In this document: one piece after another, positions 1-10,525 of the stretch
Layout: each line of letters begins with the position of its first letter
Position numbering within the stretch: the stretch's first letter is position 1
Assembly: GCA_946408995.1 (NCBI GenBank)
Contig: CAMJUL010000006.1
Location: 1 to 64,000, forward strand
Length of the DNA: 64,000 bases
Source: an uncultured Clostridia bacterium
GTDB lineage: Bacteria > Bacillota > Clostridia > Christensenellales > Aristaeellaceae
Reading direction: 5' to 3'
The notes under the pieces: model-generated
Seen by the model: the letters and a program-made list of their open reading frames with translations, nothing else
Database searches by the model: none
Told to the model about the DNA's origin: nothing
Program-made: the position numbers and the translations under genes

Positions 1-49
1 AGCGTGTAGTGGACTTTCACCACCAAGCTATTGCCCATGGCGGGCGTAC
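1..49 (-). mobile_element. probable 5' end of a group II (IIC-like) intron, truncated by the window
   Basis: On the minus strand the sequence from position 49 leftward begins GTACGCCCG, close to the GUGYG start of group II introns. It continues with a GCCC/GGGC stem and then a GTGG-TGAAAGT-CCAC stem-loop. I recognise this arrangement from the first domain of bacterial group II introns, though from memory and not from a search. It starts seven bases after the hairpin of the transketolase terminator, which is where group IIC introns typically insert (just behind intrinsic terminator stems). The body and any reverse transcriptase would lie outside the window. The third base (A instead of G) departs from the usual start, so the call is tentative. 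Confidence 0.42.
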
Positions 50-56
50 TGCAAAC

Positions 57-86
57 GCTGCCGCGGATCGCAGGATCCGCGGCAGC
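57..86 (-). terminator. terminator hairpin of tkt, T-tract apparently interrupted
   Basis: A perfect 13-bp stem with a 4-base loop lies 24 bases beyond the transketolase stop codon. On the minus strand it is followed only by GTTTGCA and not by a proper T-tract. That fits an element having inserted just behind the stem. A T-rich stretch exists on the plus-strand side (TTTCATTTTTT), so the stem may also act in that direction. Confidence 0.65.
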
Positions 87-110
87 ACCGCTTTCATTTT
101 TTGCGAGGGG

Positions 111-2087
111 TTACTTCTTCATCAGCTTTTCGGCTTCCTCGGCCATGTGCGCCGCGGTGATGCCGAATTCCTCAAACAGCTTGGCCGCGGGGGCGCTGTC
201 CCCGTAATGGTCCAGGCCGATCACCGTGCCGTCCAGGCCCACATACCTGTACCAGGGCATGGTGGAGCCGGCTTCCATGGCCACCCGCCGGCGCACCTCG
301 CAGGGGATGACGCTCTGGCGGTATTCCTCGCTCTGGGCATTGAACAGCTCCATGCAGGGCATGGAGACGACCCGGGCGTCGATGCCCTTTTCCCACAGAA
401 GGTCCCGGGCCTCCACGGCGCATTCCACCTCGCTGCCGGAGGCCAGCAAAAGCACGTCGGGGCATTCCCCGCGCTCCTTCTTAAGGATGTAGCCGCCCTT
501 CATGGCCCGGCCGTCGCTCTCCTCATAGGTGGGCAGGTTCTGCCTTGTCAGCACCAGGGCGGTGGGCTTGCCGCTGGTCAGCGCGGTCAGCCAGCCGGCG
601 CAGGTCTCGTGCCCGTCCGCGGGACGGAAGGTCAGGAAGTCCGGCATGGACCTGAGGGCCGTCAGGTGCTCGATGGGCTCATGGGTGGCCCCATCCTCGC
701 CCACGCCGATGGAATCGTGGGTCAGCACATAGGTGACGGGCAGGCCCATGATGGCCGCCAGACGCATGGCATGCTTCATATAGTCGATGAAGACGAAGAA
801 GGTGCCGCAGTACACCCGCAGGCCGCCGTGGAGGGCCATGCCGTTGCAGATGGCCGCCATGGCGTGCTCCCGGATGCCGAAATGGAAATTGCGGCCCAGG
901 CGGTTTTCGGGGCCGTAGTCCCCGCCGCCCTTGATGTTGGTCTTGTTGGAGGGGGCCAGGTCGGCGCTGCCGCCCACCAGGTTGGGGATGAGCTTCGCCA
1001 GGCGGTTGATCATCTCCCCGCCCGTGGCGCGAGTGGCCGCTTTGCCCTCGAATTTCCACAGGTCGTCATTGAGCAGGACGCTTTCGTCCAGCTCGGCGCT
1101 GTGCCAGCGGTCCCATTCCTCCGCCAGGTCCGGATATTCCTTCCGGTAGGCCTCAAACATCGCCTCCCAGGCTTTGCGGGCCTTTTCGCCCCGGTCCATC
1201 TTCTCCTTCACGAAGGCGTAGACGTCCTCGTCCACATGGAACAGTTCCGGGCTCATGCCCAGCGCCTCGTGGGTCTTGAGAAGGTTCTCCTCCCCCAGGG
1301 GCTCGCCGTGGGCGCTGGCGGTGCCCTGCTTGGCCTCGCACCCGAAGCCGATGGTGGTGGGGCAGATGATCAGGTTGGGGCGGTCGCTGTCCTGCGTGTC
1401 CTGCAGGGCCTTGAGCACCTGGCGCCAATCGTTGCCGTCCTCCAGGCGCACTACGTTCCAGCCGTAGGCCTCAAAGCGCTTGCCCACGTCCTCGGTGAAG
1501 GCGATGTCCGTATTCCCTTCGATGGAAATGCCGTTGTCGTCATACAAAAGCGTCAGCTTGCCCAGTTTCAGCGTACCGGCCAGGGAGCAGGCCTCGGAGG
1601 CGATGCCCTCCTGCATGCAGCCGTCGCCGCAGACGGCATAGGTCCTGTGATCGGCCACCGGGAAGCCGGGCCGGTCGAACTTGGCGGCCAGAATGGTCTC
1701 GGCGATGGCCATGCCCACCGCGTTGGCAACGCCCTGCCCCAGCGGGCCGGTGGTGGTCTCCACCCCGGGGGTCCGTCCGTATTCCGGATGGCCCGGGGTC
1801 CGGCTGCCCCACTGACGGAAGGACTTCATGTCCTCCATGGTCAGGCCGAAGCCGCACAGGTGCAAAAGGGTGTAGTTCAGGGCGCTGGCATGGCCGGAGG
1901 ACAGCACAAAACGGTCCCTGGCCGGCCATTTGGGATCGGAAGGAGCCACGTTCATCGTCTCCATCCACAGGGCGTAGCTGAGGGGCGCCATGCCCATGGG
2001 GGCGCCGGGATGGCCGCTCTTGGCCTTCTGTACGGTGTCCGCGCTCAGGACGCGGATGGTGTTGATCACCTTGGTCTGCATTTCCAT
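111..2087 (-). CDS. tkt: transketolase
   Basis: Full-length transketolase of 658 aa, the usual size. It transfers two-carbon ketol units between sugar phosphates using thiamine diphosphate, in the non-oxidative pentose phosphate pathway in the cytosol. The N-terminal domain shows the KSGHPGAPMGMAP motif and the GDGCMQEG...DDN thiamine-binding stretch. The central pyrimidine domain carries REHAMAAICNG and the C-terminal domain is complete. I chose the ATG at 2087 because AAGAGGAG lies about eight bases upstream. An in-frame extension to 2111 would overlap the upstream gene. The start follows the stop of the upstream phosphohexomutase by one base, so the two are translationally coupled. It ends in a hairpin at 57-86. 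Confidence 0.97.
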   Translation of the reverse strand: MEMQTKVINTIRVLSADTVQKAKSGHPGAPMGMAPLSYALWMETMNVAPSDPKWPARDRFVLSSGHASALNYTLLHLCGFGLTMEDMKSFRQWGSRTPGHPEYGRTPGVETTTGPLGQGVANAVGMAIAETILAAKFDRPGFPVADHRTYAVCGDGCMQEGIASEACSLAGTLKLGKLTLLYDDNGISIEGNTDIAFTEDVGKRFEAYGWNVVRLEDGNDWRQVLKALQDTQDSDRPNLIICPTTIGFGCEAKQGTASAHGEPLGEENLLKTHEALGMSPELFHVDEDVYAFVKEKMDRGEKARKAWEAMFEAYRKEYPDLAEEWDRWHSAELDESVLLNDDLWKFEGKAATRATGGEMINRLAKLIPNLVGGSADLAPSNKTNIKGGGDYGPENRLGRNFHFGIREHAMAAICNGMALHGGLRVYCGTFFVFIDYMKHAMRLAAIMGLPVTYVLTHDSIGVGEDGATHEPIEHLTALRSMPDFLTFRPADGHETCAGWLTALTSGKPTALVLTRQNLPTYEESDGRAMKGGYILKKERGECPDVLLLASGSEVECAVEARDLLWEKGIDARVVSMPCMELFNAQSEEYRQSVIPCEVRRRVAMEAGSTMPWYRYVGLDGTVIGLDHYGDSAPAAKLFEEFGITAAHMAEEAEKLMKK

Positions 2088-2088
2088 G

Positions 2089-3600
2089 TTACCGTTTCTC
2101 CTCTTTCTCAATGTAGCGTTCCAGGTTCGTGACGTCCAGGTTCTCGTTGCCCTTGAGGATTTCCAGAAGCGCCTTGGCCATTTTCAGGTTGCCGCCCCTG
2201 ACGTCGCTCTCCATGTTCAGGGGGAGGACCGGATCATGGACCGACAGGCGCAGAAGGAACCAGGCGCTTTCAATCTCCCCGTCCAGGTCGAAGGTGATGC
2301 GGACCCCTTCCCGGTTGTCCGGAGCAATGTTCCATCCGGGCGTGCCAAAGGCCTTGTCCATAACGGCCTCGATGGCTTCCTTGCCGGCGGTCCTGAAATC
2401 CGCCGCCCGGATGGTCAGGCGGACCTCGGCGCTTTCCATGGGCTCCTTCAGGTCGGCGATCAGGTCAAACAGATCCCCGCCCTGCTGCTTGAGGCGCATG
2501 GCCTCGCCGATCAGCAGCGTCACAAGGTACATGCCGTCGTCCAGGAAATGGTTTTCCCGAAGGGCGGCGTGGCCGCTGGTCTCCATCGCCAGGGGGCAGT
2601 CCACCCCCGCCTCGTTCAGGCGGCGCGCCTCCTCGATGACGTTGTGGTAGCCCCGCTTGTAGCGGTACTGCACGCCGCCCCACTCTCCAATGAATTTCTT
2701 GAGGCCGGAGGAGGTCACCGAGTCGGTCACCACCGTGATGCCGGGCGTGCGGTTGAGCAGCATCGCGCTGACCAGGGCGATCAGCCGGTTGCGGTTGATC
2801 TCCTTGCCGGTATGGTCCACGATGGCTGCCCGGTCACAGTCGGTGTCAAAGATCACGCCCATGTCCGCCCCGCTCTGCCTGACGGCCTCGCTGATGGAGG
2901 CCATGGCCGCCGGGTCCTCCGGGTTGGGGATGTGGTTGGGGAACCGTCCGTCCGGGTCCAGGTATCTGGAACCCTCCACCCAGGCGCCCAGTTTCTCCAG
3001 GAAAGAGGCGTAAAAGCCGCCCGCGCCGTTCCCGGCATCCACCGCCACGTGCAGACCCAGAAGGGGCTTTGGCACATCGGTGTCCAGGCACTTGAGGATC
3101 CGCTGCCTGAGCAGCTCCTGGTAGGCGGGCAGGTAATCGGCCGTCTCCAGGGTGCCGCCGGCCATGCCCAGGTCGTCGTCGCCCTCGGCCAGGCGGAGGA
3201 TCTCCTCCAGGGTCTCAAGGCCGATGCCTCCGTCCGGCAGGAAAAACTTGAAACCGTTCCGCTCCGGCGGGAGGTGGCTGGCCGTGACCATGACGGACCC
3301 GTCCCCGCCCCAGCCCTCGTCGATCAGGACCATGTACATGGCGGGCGTGGTGCACAGCCCCACGTATACGACCTCCGCCCCGGCGGATCTCATGCCCTCG
3401 GCGCAGGCCTGGGACAGGGCTTCGCCGGTCAGGCGGGAGTCCCGGCCGATGTAGATCTTGGGCCGGGAGCCGTTTTTCCTGTACAGCCAGGCCGCGAAGG
3501 CCGCCCCCAGCCTGCCCGCCAGCGCGTCGTTCAGCACGGCGCCTTCCCCCAGCGCCTTGCCGCGCACGTCAGAGCCTGAAATCAGCGCGCGCAGATTCAT
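2089..3600 (-). CDS. phosphomannomutase/phosphoglucomutase family protein
   Basis: A 503-aa alpha-D-phosphohexomutase, which interconverts hexose 1- and 6-phosphates. Visible parts are the phosphoserine loop TASHLPP (Ser108), the metal loop DTDCD (Asp252, 254, 256) and the sugar-binding loop METSGH in the third domain. The active-site loop has Leu where most family members have Asn (SHNP), as in a divergent subgroup, so the preferred sugar cannot be told from the sequence. The ATG at 3600 has AGGAG about ten bases upstream. It is the first gene of a two-gene unit with transketolase, which suggests a role in feeding hexose phosphates into central or cell-wall sugar metabolism. Confidence 0.9.
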   Translation of the reverse strand: MNLRALISGSDVRGKALGEGAVLNDALAGRLGAAFAAWLYRKNGSRPKIYIGRDSRLTGEALSQACAEGMRSAGAEVVYVGLCTTPAMYMVLIDEGWGGDGSVMVTASHLPPERNGFKFFLPDGGIGLETLEEILRLAEGDDDLGMAGGTLETADYLPAYQELLRQRILKCLDTDVPKPLLGLHVAVDAGNGAGGFYASFLEKLGAWVEGSRYLDPDGRFPNHIPNPEDPAAMASISEAVRQSGADMGVIFDTDCDRAAIVDHTGKEINRNRLIALVSAMLLNRTPGITVVTDSVTSSGLKKFIGEWGGVQYRYKRGYHNVIEEARRLNEAGVDCPLAMETSGHAALRENHFLDDGMYLVTLLIGEAMRLKQQGGDLFDLIADLKEPMESAEVRLTIRAADFRTAGKEAIEAVMDKAFGTPGWNIAPDNREGVRITFDLDGEIESAWFLLRLSVHDPVLPLNMESDVRGGNLKMAKALLEILKGNENLDVTNLERYIEKEEKR

Positions 3601-3626
3601 CTTTTTCTCACTCCTAACTTGTTCTG

Positions 3627-4322
3627 TCAGTCTTCTTTTATGCCGGGCTCCCCGTCTTCCGCCCCGCAGCCCCTCAAAAGGAGGTACAGCGGCAGCAGAA
3701 GGGAAAAGTCCCCGGCCACCCGGTCCACGATCCCGGGGGAATAGATCCAGTCCATCTCCGGACCGCGCTTCTCAAAATAGACGGTCTTTTTGACATACAG
3801 GTCCCGAAGGTCCTCTGGTACCTCACCGGGGACCTGAAGCTTTTTCCAGGCCGGACCCGCCAGGAAGCACTCCGCCTCGTCCAGGCGAGAAAGCCTGCGC
3901 CGCACATCCGCGGGGTGCGCGAGGATCCTGCGGCGAAGCGCGTCCATCAAAGGCCGGTTCTCCCCCCACAGCCCGAGGCCCCAGTTGACCTGCTCCGGAG
4001 AGATCTCGAACCAGTAGAAGGGCTGCCCGTCCTTGGAGACCCCGCTCTGGCGGAAGGCTACCCACAGATGGTCCCGGTAAGGGGATTTGTCCCGGCTGAA
4101 GCGCGTGTCCCGGTTGATCCGGGAGAGGCATTTGTTCGGCCGCACCTCCAGGTCCGGGATCAGGGGCTGCAGCCGCTGCCCCACCTCCGTGACGAACGCG
4201 CAAAAGGGAGCCCTGACCCTTTCCTGGTACCGTTCCCGGTTGGCGTCCATGAACTGCCTGTCGTTATGAAATCGGAGGTCCAGAAAAAACAGGATCATTT
4301 CCCTGTCAAAGCCTTGGAACAC
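3627..4322 (-). CDS. DUF2461 / TIGR02453 family protein
   Basis: A 231-aa soluble protein that matches the DUF2461 (TIGR02453) family by its pattern. The N-terminus has FLxxLxxHNDRxWxxxNRxRY-like residues (here FFLDLRFHNDRQFMDANRERY), followed by the R(I)xRDxRFSxDKSPY motif and then aromatic-rich strands. The biochemical role of the family is unknown. The GTG at 4322 is preferred because GAGG lies seven bases upstream. It has its own consensus promoter (4353-4381) and reads toward the phosphohexomutase gene 26 bases away, so all three genes may be co-transcribed. Confidence 0.85.
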   Translation of the reverse strand: MFQGFDREMILFFLDLRFHNDRQFMDANRERYQERVRAPFCAFVTEVGQRLQPLIPDLEVRPNKCLSRINRDTRFSRDKSPYRDHLWVAFRQSGVSKDGQPFYWFEISPEQVNWGLGLWGENRPLMDALRRRILAHPADVRRRLSRLDEAECFLAGPAWKKLQVPGEVPEDLRDLYVKKTVYFEKRGPEMDWIYSPGIVDRVAGDFSLLLPLYLLLRGCGAEDGEPGIKED

Positions 4323-4352
4323 CTGATCACCTCATCCAGAAAACCTGCTTTC

Positions 4353-4381
4353 ATTATAACCGCTTGTCCCTCTTTTTTCAA
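4353..4381 (-). promoter_or_regulatory. sigma-A type promoter of the DUF2461 gene
   Basis: On the minus strand TTGAAA is followed after exactly 17 bases by TATAAT, which ends 31 bases upstream of the GTG start. The rest of the 4323-4707 gap is AT-rich and holds the weaker plus-strand promoter described separately. I see no gene in it. Confidence 0.8.
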
Positions 4382-4641
4382 GTATCGCCTTGTCCTTCCG
4401 CGGAGAAAGGCCCTCCGTTCCGGCCCTGGGCTTTTTCTATTTTTGCCGCTTTTTTGACACATTTTTGTTTATTTCTTCTCTTATGCTGTGTCTGCGGAGA
4501 GAAGATGATCCCGTGTAAACTGCCCCCTCGGTTTCCGGATTCTTTTCTCCGTTTTTTTGCGCCCTTTTTTGCGCGAAAGCGGAAAAAAAGCTTAAAAATA
4601 CATGAAATCTTTCCTTTTTGGGAAGGATTTTTTGATTTGAG

Positions 4642-4652
4642 TATGCTATGAT
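4642..4652 (+). promoter_or_regulatory. possible extended -10 promoter of the tautomerase-SDR pair
   Basis: TATGCTATGAT gives an extended -10 (TGC followed by TATGAT) about 55 bases upstream of the ATG at 4708. No good -35 is visible at the right distance. Confidence 0.45.
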
Positions 4653-4707
4653 AGGGACTGAAGGCGGATCCCCTCTCGCGGAGGGCTTCCCCGGAAAGGA
4701 GACGCGT

Positions 4708-5049
4708 ATGCCCTATATTCACGCGCAGATGAACATTCCCCTGCCTGAGGAGACCGAACGCCTTTTGACACAGGACCTGGGCAGGGCCGTTCAGTGCCTT
4801 GGCAAAAGCGAAAGGTGGCTCATGCTCCGGTTTGAGGACCGGTGCCGTATGGCTTTCAGCGGAAACGCCGACGATCCCGCCTGCTTTGTAGGGGTCTCCC
4901 TGTACGGGGAATGCGATCCCGCCGGCGCCGCGGAACTGACCCGGGAGATCACCCGTCTCCTCAGAGAGCGCCTCGCCATATCGCCGGAGCGGGTCTATGT
5001 CCGGTATCTTCAGACCGATACCTGGGGCTGGAGCGGAGGGAACTTCTGA
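4708..5049 (+). CDS. MIF/4-oxalocrotonate-tautomerase-like protein
   Basis: A 113-aa protein of the macrophage migration inhibitory factor / phenylpyruvate tautomerase type. The family makes trimers and uses the N-terminal proline, exposed after Met removal, as catalytic base. Here the start is Met-Pro, giving that proline. The pattern of two beta-alpha-beta units fits, with a hydrophobic FVGVSLYG strand and the C-terminal ERVYVRY...WGWSGGNF region typical of MIF proteins. AAAGGAG precedes the chosen ATG by about eight bases. The stop overlaps the start of the following SDR gene by one base (TGATG), so the pair is coupled. The substrate is unknown. Confidence 0.82.
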   Translation: MPYIHAQMNIPLPEETERLLTQDLGRAVQCLGKSERWLMLRFEDRCRMAFSGNADDPACFVGVSLYGECDPAGAAELTREITRLLRERLAISPERVYVRYLQTDTWGWSGGNF

Positions 5050-5765
5050 TGAGGACGGTCCTTGTCACCGGGGGCTCCCGGGGCATCGGGGCCGCCTGCG
5101 TGCGCGCCTTCGCCAGGGACGGCTGGGTCTGCGCCTTCTGCGCGCGGCATCCGGGACCGGAGCAGGAGGCCGTGGTCCGGGACACCGGCGCCCTGTTCGT
5201 CCCCTGCGACGTTGGCGATCCCGCGCAGGTCGAGGCCCTGCGGGACACCCTGCTTTCCAGGTTCCGCCATCTGGACGCCCTGGTGCTCAATGCCGGCATC
5301 AGCCTGTCCGGCCTTTGCCAGGACATGTCCGAAGCGGATTTCGACCTGCTCTACCGGGTCCATCTGAAGGGGCCTTTTCTCTGCGCGAAGGCCTTTCTGC
5401 CCGCGATGATCTCCCGCAAAAGCGGCAGCATCGTAACGGTCTCCTCCATGTGGGGACAGGTAGGCGGCAGCTGCGAAAGCGCCTACAGTGCCTTCAAGGC
5501 CGGCCTCATCGGCTGGACCAAAGCCCTGGCCAAGGAACTGGGCCCCTCCGGCATCCGGGTGAACTGTCTCTCCCCCGGGTTCATCGACACCGATATGAAC
5601 GCCTGCTTTGGGCCCGAGGTCCTCGAGCAGATGCGGCAGGACACCCCCTTGGGACGTCTTGGGCGGCCGGAGGACTGCGCGGACGCGGCGCTCTTTCTCT
5701 GCTCGGAGGCCGCCTCCTTCATCACCGGGCAGCTGCTGAGCGTCAACGGCGGTCTGGTCACCTGA
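5049..5765 (+). CDS. SDR-family oxidoreductase (FabG-like)
   Basis: A 238-aa classical short-chain dehydrogenase/reductase, a cytosolic NAD(P)H-dependent enzyme. It shows the TGGSRGIG nucleotide loop (residues 7-14), NAG (81-83) and the catalytic Ser133, Tyr146 and Lys150 in the YSAFK pattern. The late SPGFIDTDM and C-terminal SVNGG motifs are those of FabG-like enzymes. The ATG at 5049 shares a base with the stop of the tautomerase gene. The context does not look like a fatty-acid operon, so a 3-oxoacyl-ACP reductase role is possible but not shown. Another small-molecule ketoreductase role is equally likely. Confidence 0.88.
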   Translation: MRTVLVTGGSRGIGAACVRAFARDGWVCAFCARHPGPEQEAVVRDTGALFVPCDVGDPAQVEALRDTLLSRFRHLDALVLNAGISLSGLCQDMSEADFDLLYRVHLKGPFLCAKAFLPAMISRKSGSIVTVSSMWGQVGGSCESAYSAFKAGLIGWTKALAKELGPSGIRVNCLSPGFIDTDMNACFGPEVLEQMRQDTPLGRLGRPEDCADAALFLCSEAASFITGQLLSVNGGLVT

Positions 5766-5870
5766 AACCCGGCCAAAAGATTGTTGCGAAAGTTGTTCTT
5801 TTCCTACAAAAAATGAAAGTTTCCCGCCCGCCTATTCTATTCCCGTCCTTTTTCGTGTATAATAACCTGG

Positions 5871-5876
5871 TCACCA
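5871..5876 (+). promoter_or_regulatory. -10 element upstream of prs
   Basis: A TATAAT lies in the AT-rich stretch after the SDR gene, about 40 bases before the prs start. The -35 region is poor, so this is a partial promoter call. Confidence 0.45.
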
Positions 5877-5917
5877 TCAGCCGCGCGATCCGTGAAAGAG
5901 CAAAGGAGTGACTTGAA

Positions 5918-7120
5918 TTGAACAGTTTCCTGACCGAATGGGGCAAAGACTTGAAAAGTATCCCTATCGGCCCATTGGGGGTCATTCCCATGGCCGGCTG
6001 CGAGGAAATGGGGCGCAAGGTCAACAGCTGGCTGCTCAAATGGAACAGCCTGCAGGAGATCCAGGACGAGGAATTCTACACCCAGCCGGGCGTCAACCGG
6101 GACAGCTTCCTGATCAAGTGCTACTGTCCCCGTTTCGGGACCGGCGAAAGCAAGGGCGTCCTGAAAGAAAGTGTCCGCGGATATGACATTTACATCATCG
6201 TGGACGTGACCGCATGGAACAAAACCTACAAAATGTACGGCATGGACGTGCCCATGAGCCCCGACGACCATTTTGCCGACCTGAAGCGGATCATCGGCGC
6301 CATCGGCGGCAAGGCCAAACGCATCAACATCATCATGCCCTTCCTGTATGAAAGCCGTCAGCACCGCAAAACCAGCCGGGAGAGCCTGGACTGCGCCATG
6401 GCCCTGCAGGAGCTAAAGCAGCTGGGGGTCGCCAACATCATCACCTTTGACGCCCACGACCCCCGGGTGCAGAACGCCATCCCCCTGGGCGGATTCGAGA
6501 ACGTCATGCCCTCCTACCAGATCATGAAGGCCCTGTGCCGCAGCGTCAAGGACCTGAGATTCGACAAAGACAGCATGATGTTCATCTCCCCGGACGAAGG
6601 GGCCATGCAGCGCAACATTTACTACGCCTCCCTTCTGAGCATGGATCTTGGCATGTTTTACAAGCGCCGGGACTATTCCACCATCGTCAACGGCCGGAAC
6701 CCCATCGTGGCCCACGAGTACCTGGGCGCCGATGTGGAGGGCAAGGACTGCATCGTGGTGGACGACATGATCTCCTCCGGCGAAAGCATCATCGACCTGG
6801 CCTACGAGCTGAAAAAGCGCAAGGCCAACCGGATCTTCGCCGCCTGCTCCTTCGCCTTTTTCACCGGCGGGACCCAGGCCTTTGACAAGGCCTACGAGGA
6901 CGGCGTCATCTCCCGGGTCATTTCCACCAACCTGACCTATCTGCGGCCCGAAGCCGTCAACAGTCCCTGGTTCGTCGAGGCGGACATGTCCAAATACATT
7001 TCCTACATCATCGCCACGCTGAACCACGACCGCAGCCTGCACAACCTGCTCACGCCCCAGGACCGCATTCGCAAGCTCATCGACCGCTACCGGGCCGATC
7101 AGGCCGCAAACCCGGTCTGA
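5918..7120 (+). CDS. prs: ribose-phosphate pyrophosphokinase (long form)
   Basis: PRPP synthetase, which makes 5-phosphoribosyl-1-diphosphate from ribose 5-phosphate and ATP for nucleotide, His and Trp synthesis. At 400 aa it is longer than the common form of about 315 aa and belongs to an extended type with extra N-terminal sequence. The PRPP-binding loop is IVVDDMISSGES (around residues 278-289), and a flexible-loop region with paired basic residues is seen at ESRQHRKTSRESLDC. The start is TTG at 5918: AAAGGAG lies about ten bases upstream and an earlier TTG meets a stop at once. It is followed by a clear terminator at 7141-7169. Confidence 0.93.
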   Translation: MNSFLTEWGKDLKSIPIGPLGVIPMAGCEEMGRKVNSWLLKWNSLQEIQDEEFYTQPGVNRDSFLIKCYCPRFGTGESKGVLKESVRGYDIYIIVDVTAWNKTYKMYGMDVPMSPDDHFADLKRIIGAIGGKAKRINIIMPFLYESRQHRKTSRESLDCAMALQELKQLGVANIITFDAHDPRVQNAIPLGGFENVMPSYQIMKALCRSVKDLRFDKDSMMFISPDEGAMQRNIYYASLLSMDLGMFYKRRDYSTIVNGRNPIVAHEYLGADVEGKDCIVVDDMISSGESIIDLAYELKKRKANRIFAACSFAFFTGGTQAFDKAYEDGVISRVISTNLTYLRPEAVNSPWFVEADMSKYISYIIATLNHDRSLHNLLTPQDRIRKLIDRYRADQAANPV

Positions 7121-7140
7121 CCCTTCCCGCCGTCCTGACA

Positions 7141-7169
7141 CGTCTCCCCGCCGGGAGACGTTTTTCTTT
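7141..7169 (+). terminator. intrinsic terminator of prs
   Basis: An 8-bp perfect stem (CGTCTCCC/GGGAGACG) with a 4-base loop is followed by TTTTTCTTT. Confidence 0.9.
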
Positions 7170-7196
7170 ACAAATCCGCCCCTTTCGGGGTATACT
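7167..7196 (+). promoter_or_regulatory. sigma-A type promoter of leuS
   Basis: TTTACA and TATACT are separated by 18 bases and lie about 42 bases before the leuS start. They directly abut the T-tract of the prs terminator. The leader is too short for a T-box. Confidence 0.75.
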
Positions 7197-7237
7197 GTTT
7201 TTTGTATCGTATCTTCAGCAAAGGAGGCTTCCCTTCA

Positions 7238-9661
<2,424 letters not shown>

Positions 9662-9678
9662 AGCAGTCCCTCTATGGC

Positions 9679-9708
9679 ACGGGCCGCGCCCATCGCGCGG
9701 CCCGTTTT
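9679..9708 (+). terminator. intrinsic terminator of leuS
   Basis: An 11-bp perfect GC-rich stem with a 5-base loop is followed by TTTTGC, 18 bases after the leuS stop. Confidence 0.88.
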
Positions 9709-9758
9709 GCATCGCCCCTCTGATCACGACAGGGAGCCTCTCCCGGAAAGGAGGACCC

Positions 9759-10430
9759 ATGACGGGCCTCACTCTCCCCGGCATCGGGGAATTGTCCTAT
9801 GTCATCTGGGACTGGAACGGAACCTTGCTGGATGACGCGGCCTACTGCCTGGACCTGACGGACCGGATGCTCAAGGCCTTCCGCCTGCCGCCCATGGAAA
9901 CCTTGGAGACCTACCGGGAAAAATTCGGCTTTCCCGTCAGCGCCTACTATGCCTCGCTGGGCTTTGACGAAAAGATCTTCCCGGAAGTGGCCGTCCTGTG
10001 GATGGACTCCTATATGCGAAACGAGGCCTCCATCCCGCTCCATTCGGACGCAGTGGAGGTCACATCCTGGATTCACCGTCAAAACGTCCGTCAGGTGGTG
10101 ATTTCCGCTTCGAAAATCGACAATCTGAAGATCCAGCTGGCATCCAGGCCCTATTTTGAGGACTTTGACCCGCCCTGCGGACTGGGAGACATCTACGCGG
10201 GCAGCAAAACGGACATCGCAAGGCTCTGGCTGCGCCGCCGGGGGGGCCGTCCGGAAAGGGTGCTGCTGGTGGGGGACACCCTTCACGACCTGGAGGTGGC
10301 CCGCTCCCTGGGCTGTCCCTGTGTGCTGGTGGAAAACGGTCACCAGTCCAAAGCCCGGCTGCAGGCTGCGGGGGCCCTGACCTGCCCGGACCTGACGGCG
10401 GTCCGCCGTCTCCTGGAAAAAGGCCTTTGA
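9759..10430 (+). CDS. HAD-family phosphatase (phosphoglycolate-phosphatase-like)
   Basis: A 223-aa haloacid-dehalogenase hydrolase with a small alpha-helical cap. The nucleophile motif is DWNGT (Asp18), with Trp replacing the usual Xaa. Motif II is VVISASK and motif IV is LLVGDTLHDLEVA. It most likely dephosphorylates a small phosphorylated metabolite, such as phosphoglycolate or a pyrimidine nucleotide, in the cytosol. Motif similarity does not fix the substrate. The ATG at 9759 follows GGAAAGGAGG at a good distance. It is convergent with the large Ig-like gene across a perfect palindrome. Confidence 0.85.
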   Translation: MTGLTLPGIGELSYVIWDWNGTLLDDAAYCLDLTDRMLKAFRLPPMETLETYREKFGFPVSAYYASLGFDEKIFPEVAVLWMDSYMRNEASIPLHSDAVEVTSWIHRQNVRQVVISASKIDNLKIQLASRPYFEDFDPPCGLGDIYAGSKTDIARLWLRRRGGRPERVLLVGDTLHDLEVARSLGCPCVLVENGHQSKARLQAAGALTCPDLTAVRRLLEKGL

Positions 10431-10455
10431 GGGCCGGCAGCCCATTCCACGAAGC

Positions 10456-10507
10456 ACAGACGCACGACGCCTCCGGAAGGATCCTTCCGGAGGCGTCGTG
10501 CGTCTGT
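10456..10507. terminator. perfect 52-bp palindrome between convergent genes (bidirectional terminator-like)
   Basis: The sequence is an exact inverted repeat with a 26-base arm and no spacer, centred on GGATCC. It lies between the stops of two convergent genes. As RNA it can fold the same way from either strand. No T-tract follows it on either side, so it may act by transcript end protection or blocking and not as a classical terminator. Confidence 0.65.
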
Positions 10508-10525
10508 TGGACGTGTCTGCCTGTT

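Noticed and set aside
9..2132. Long open frame on the plus strand opposite transketolase
   Set aside because: It is the GC-rich shadow of a strongly conserved gene and has no ribosome site or recognisable domain.
7121..7237. T-box leader for leuS
   Set aside because: The gap is only 117 bases and is filled by a terminator and a promoter. No T-box sequence or specifier stem is seen.
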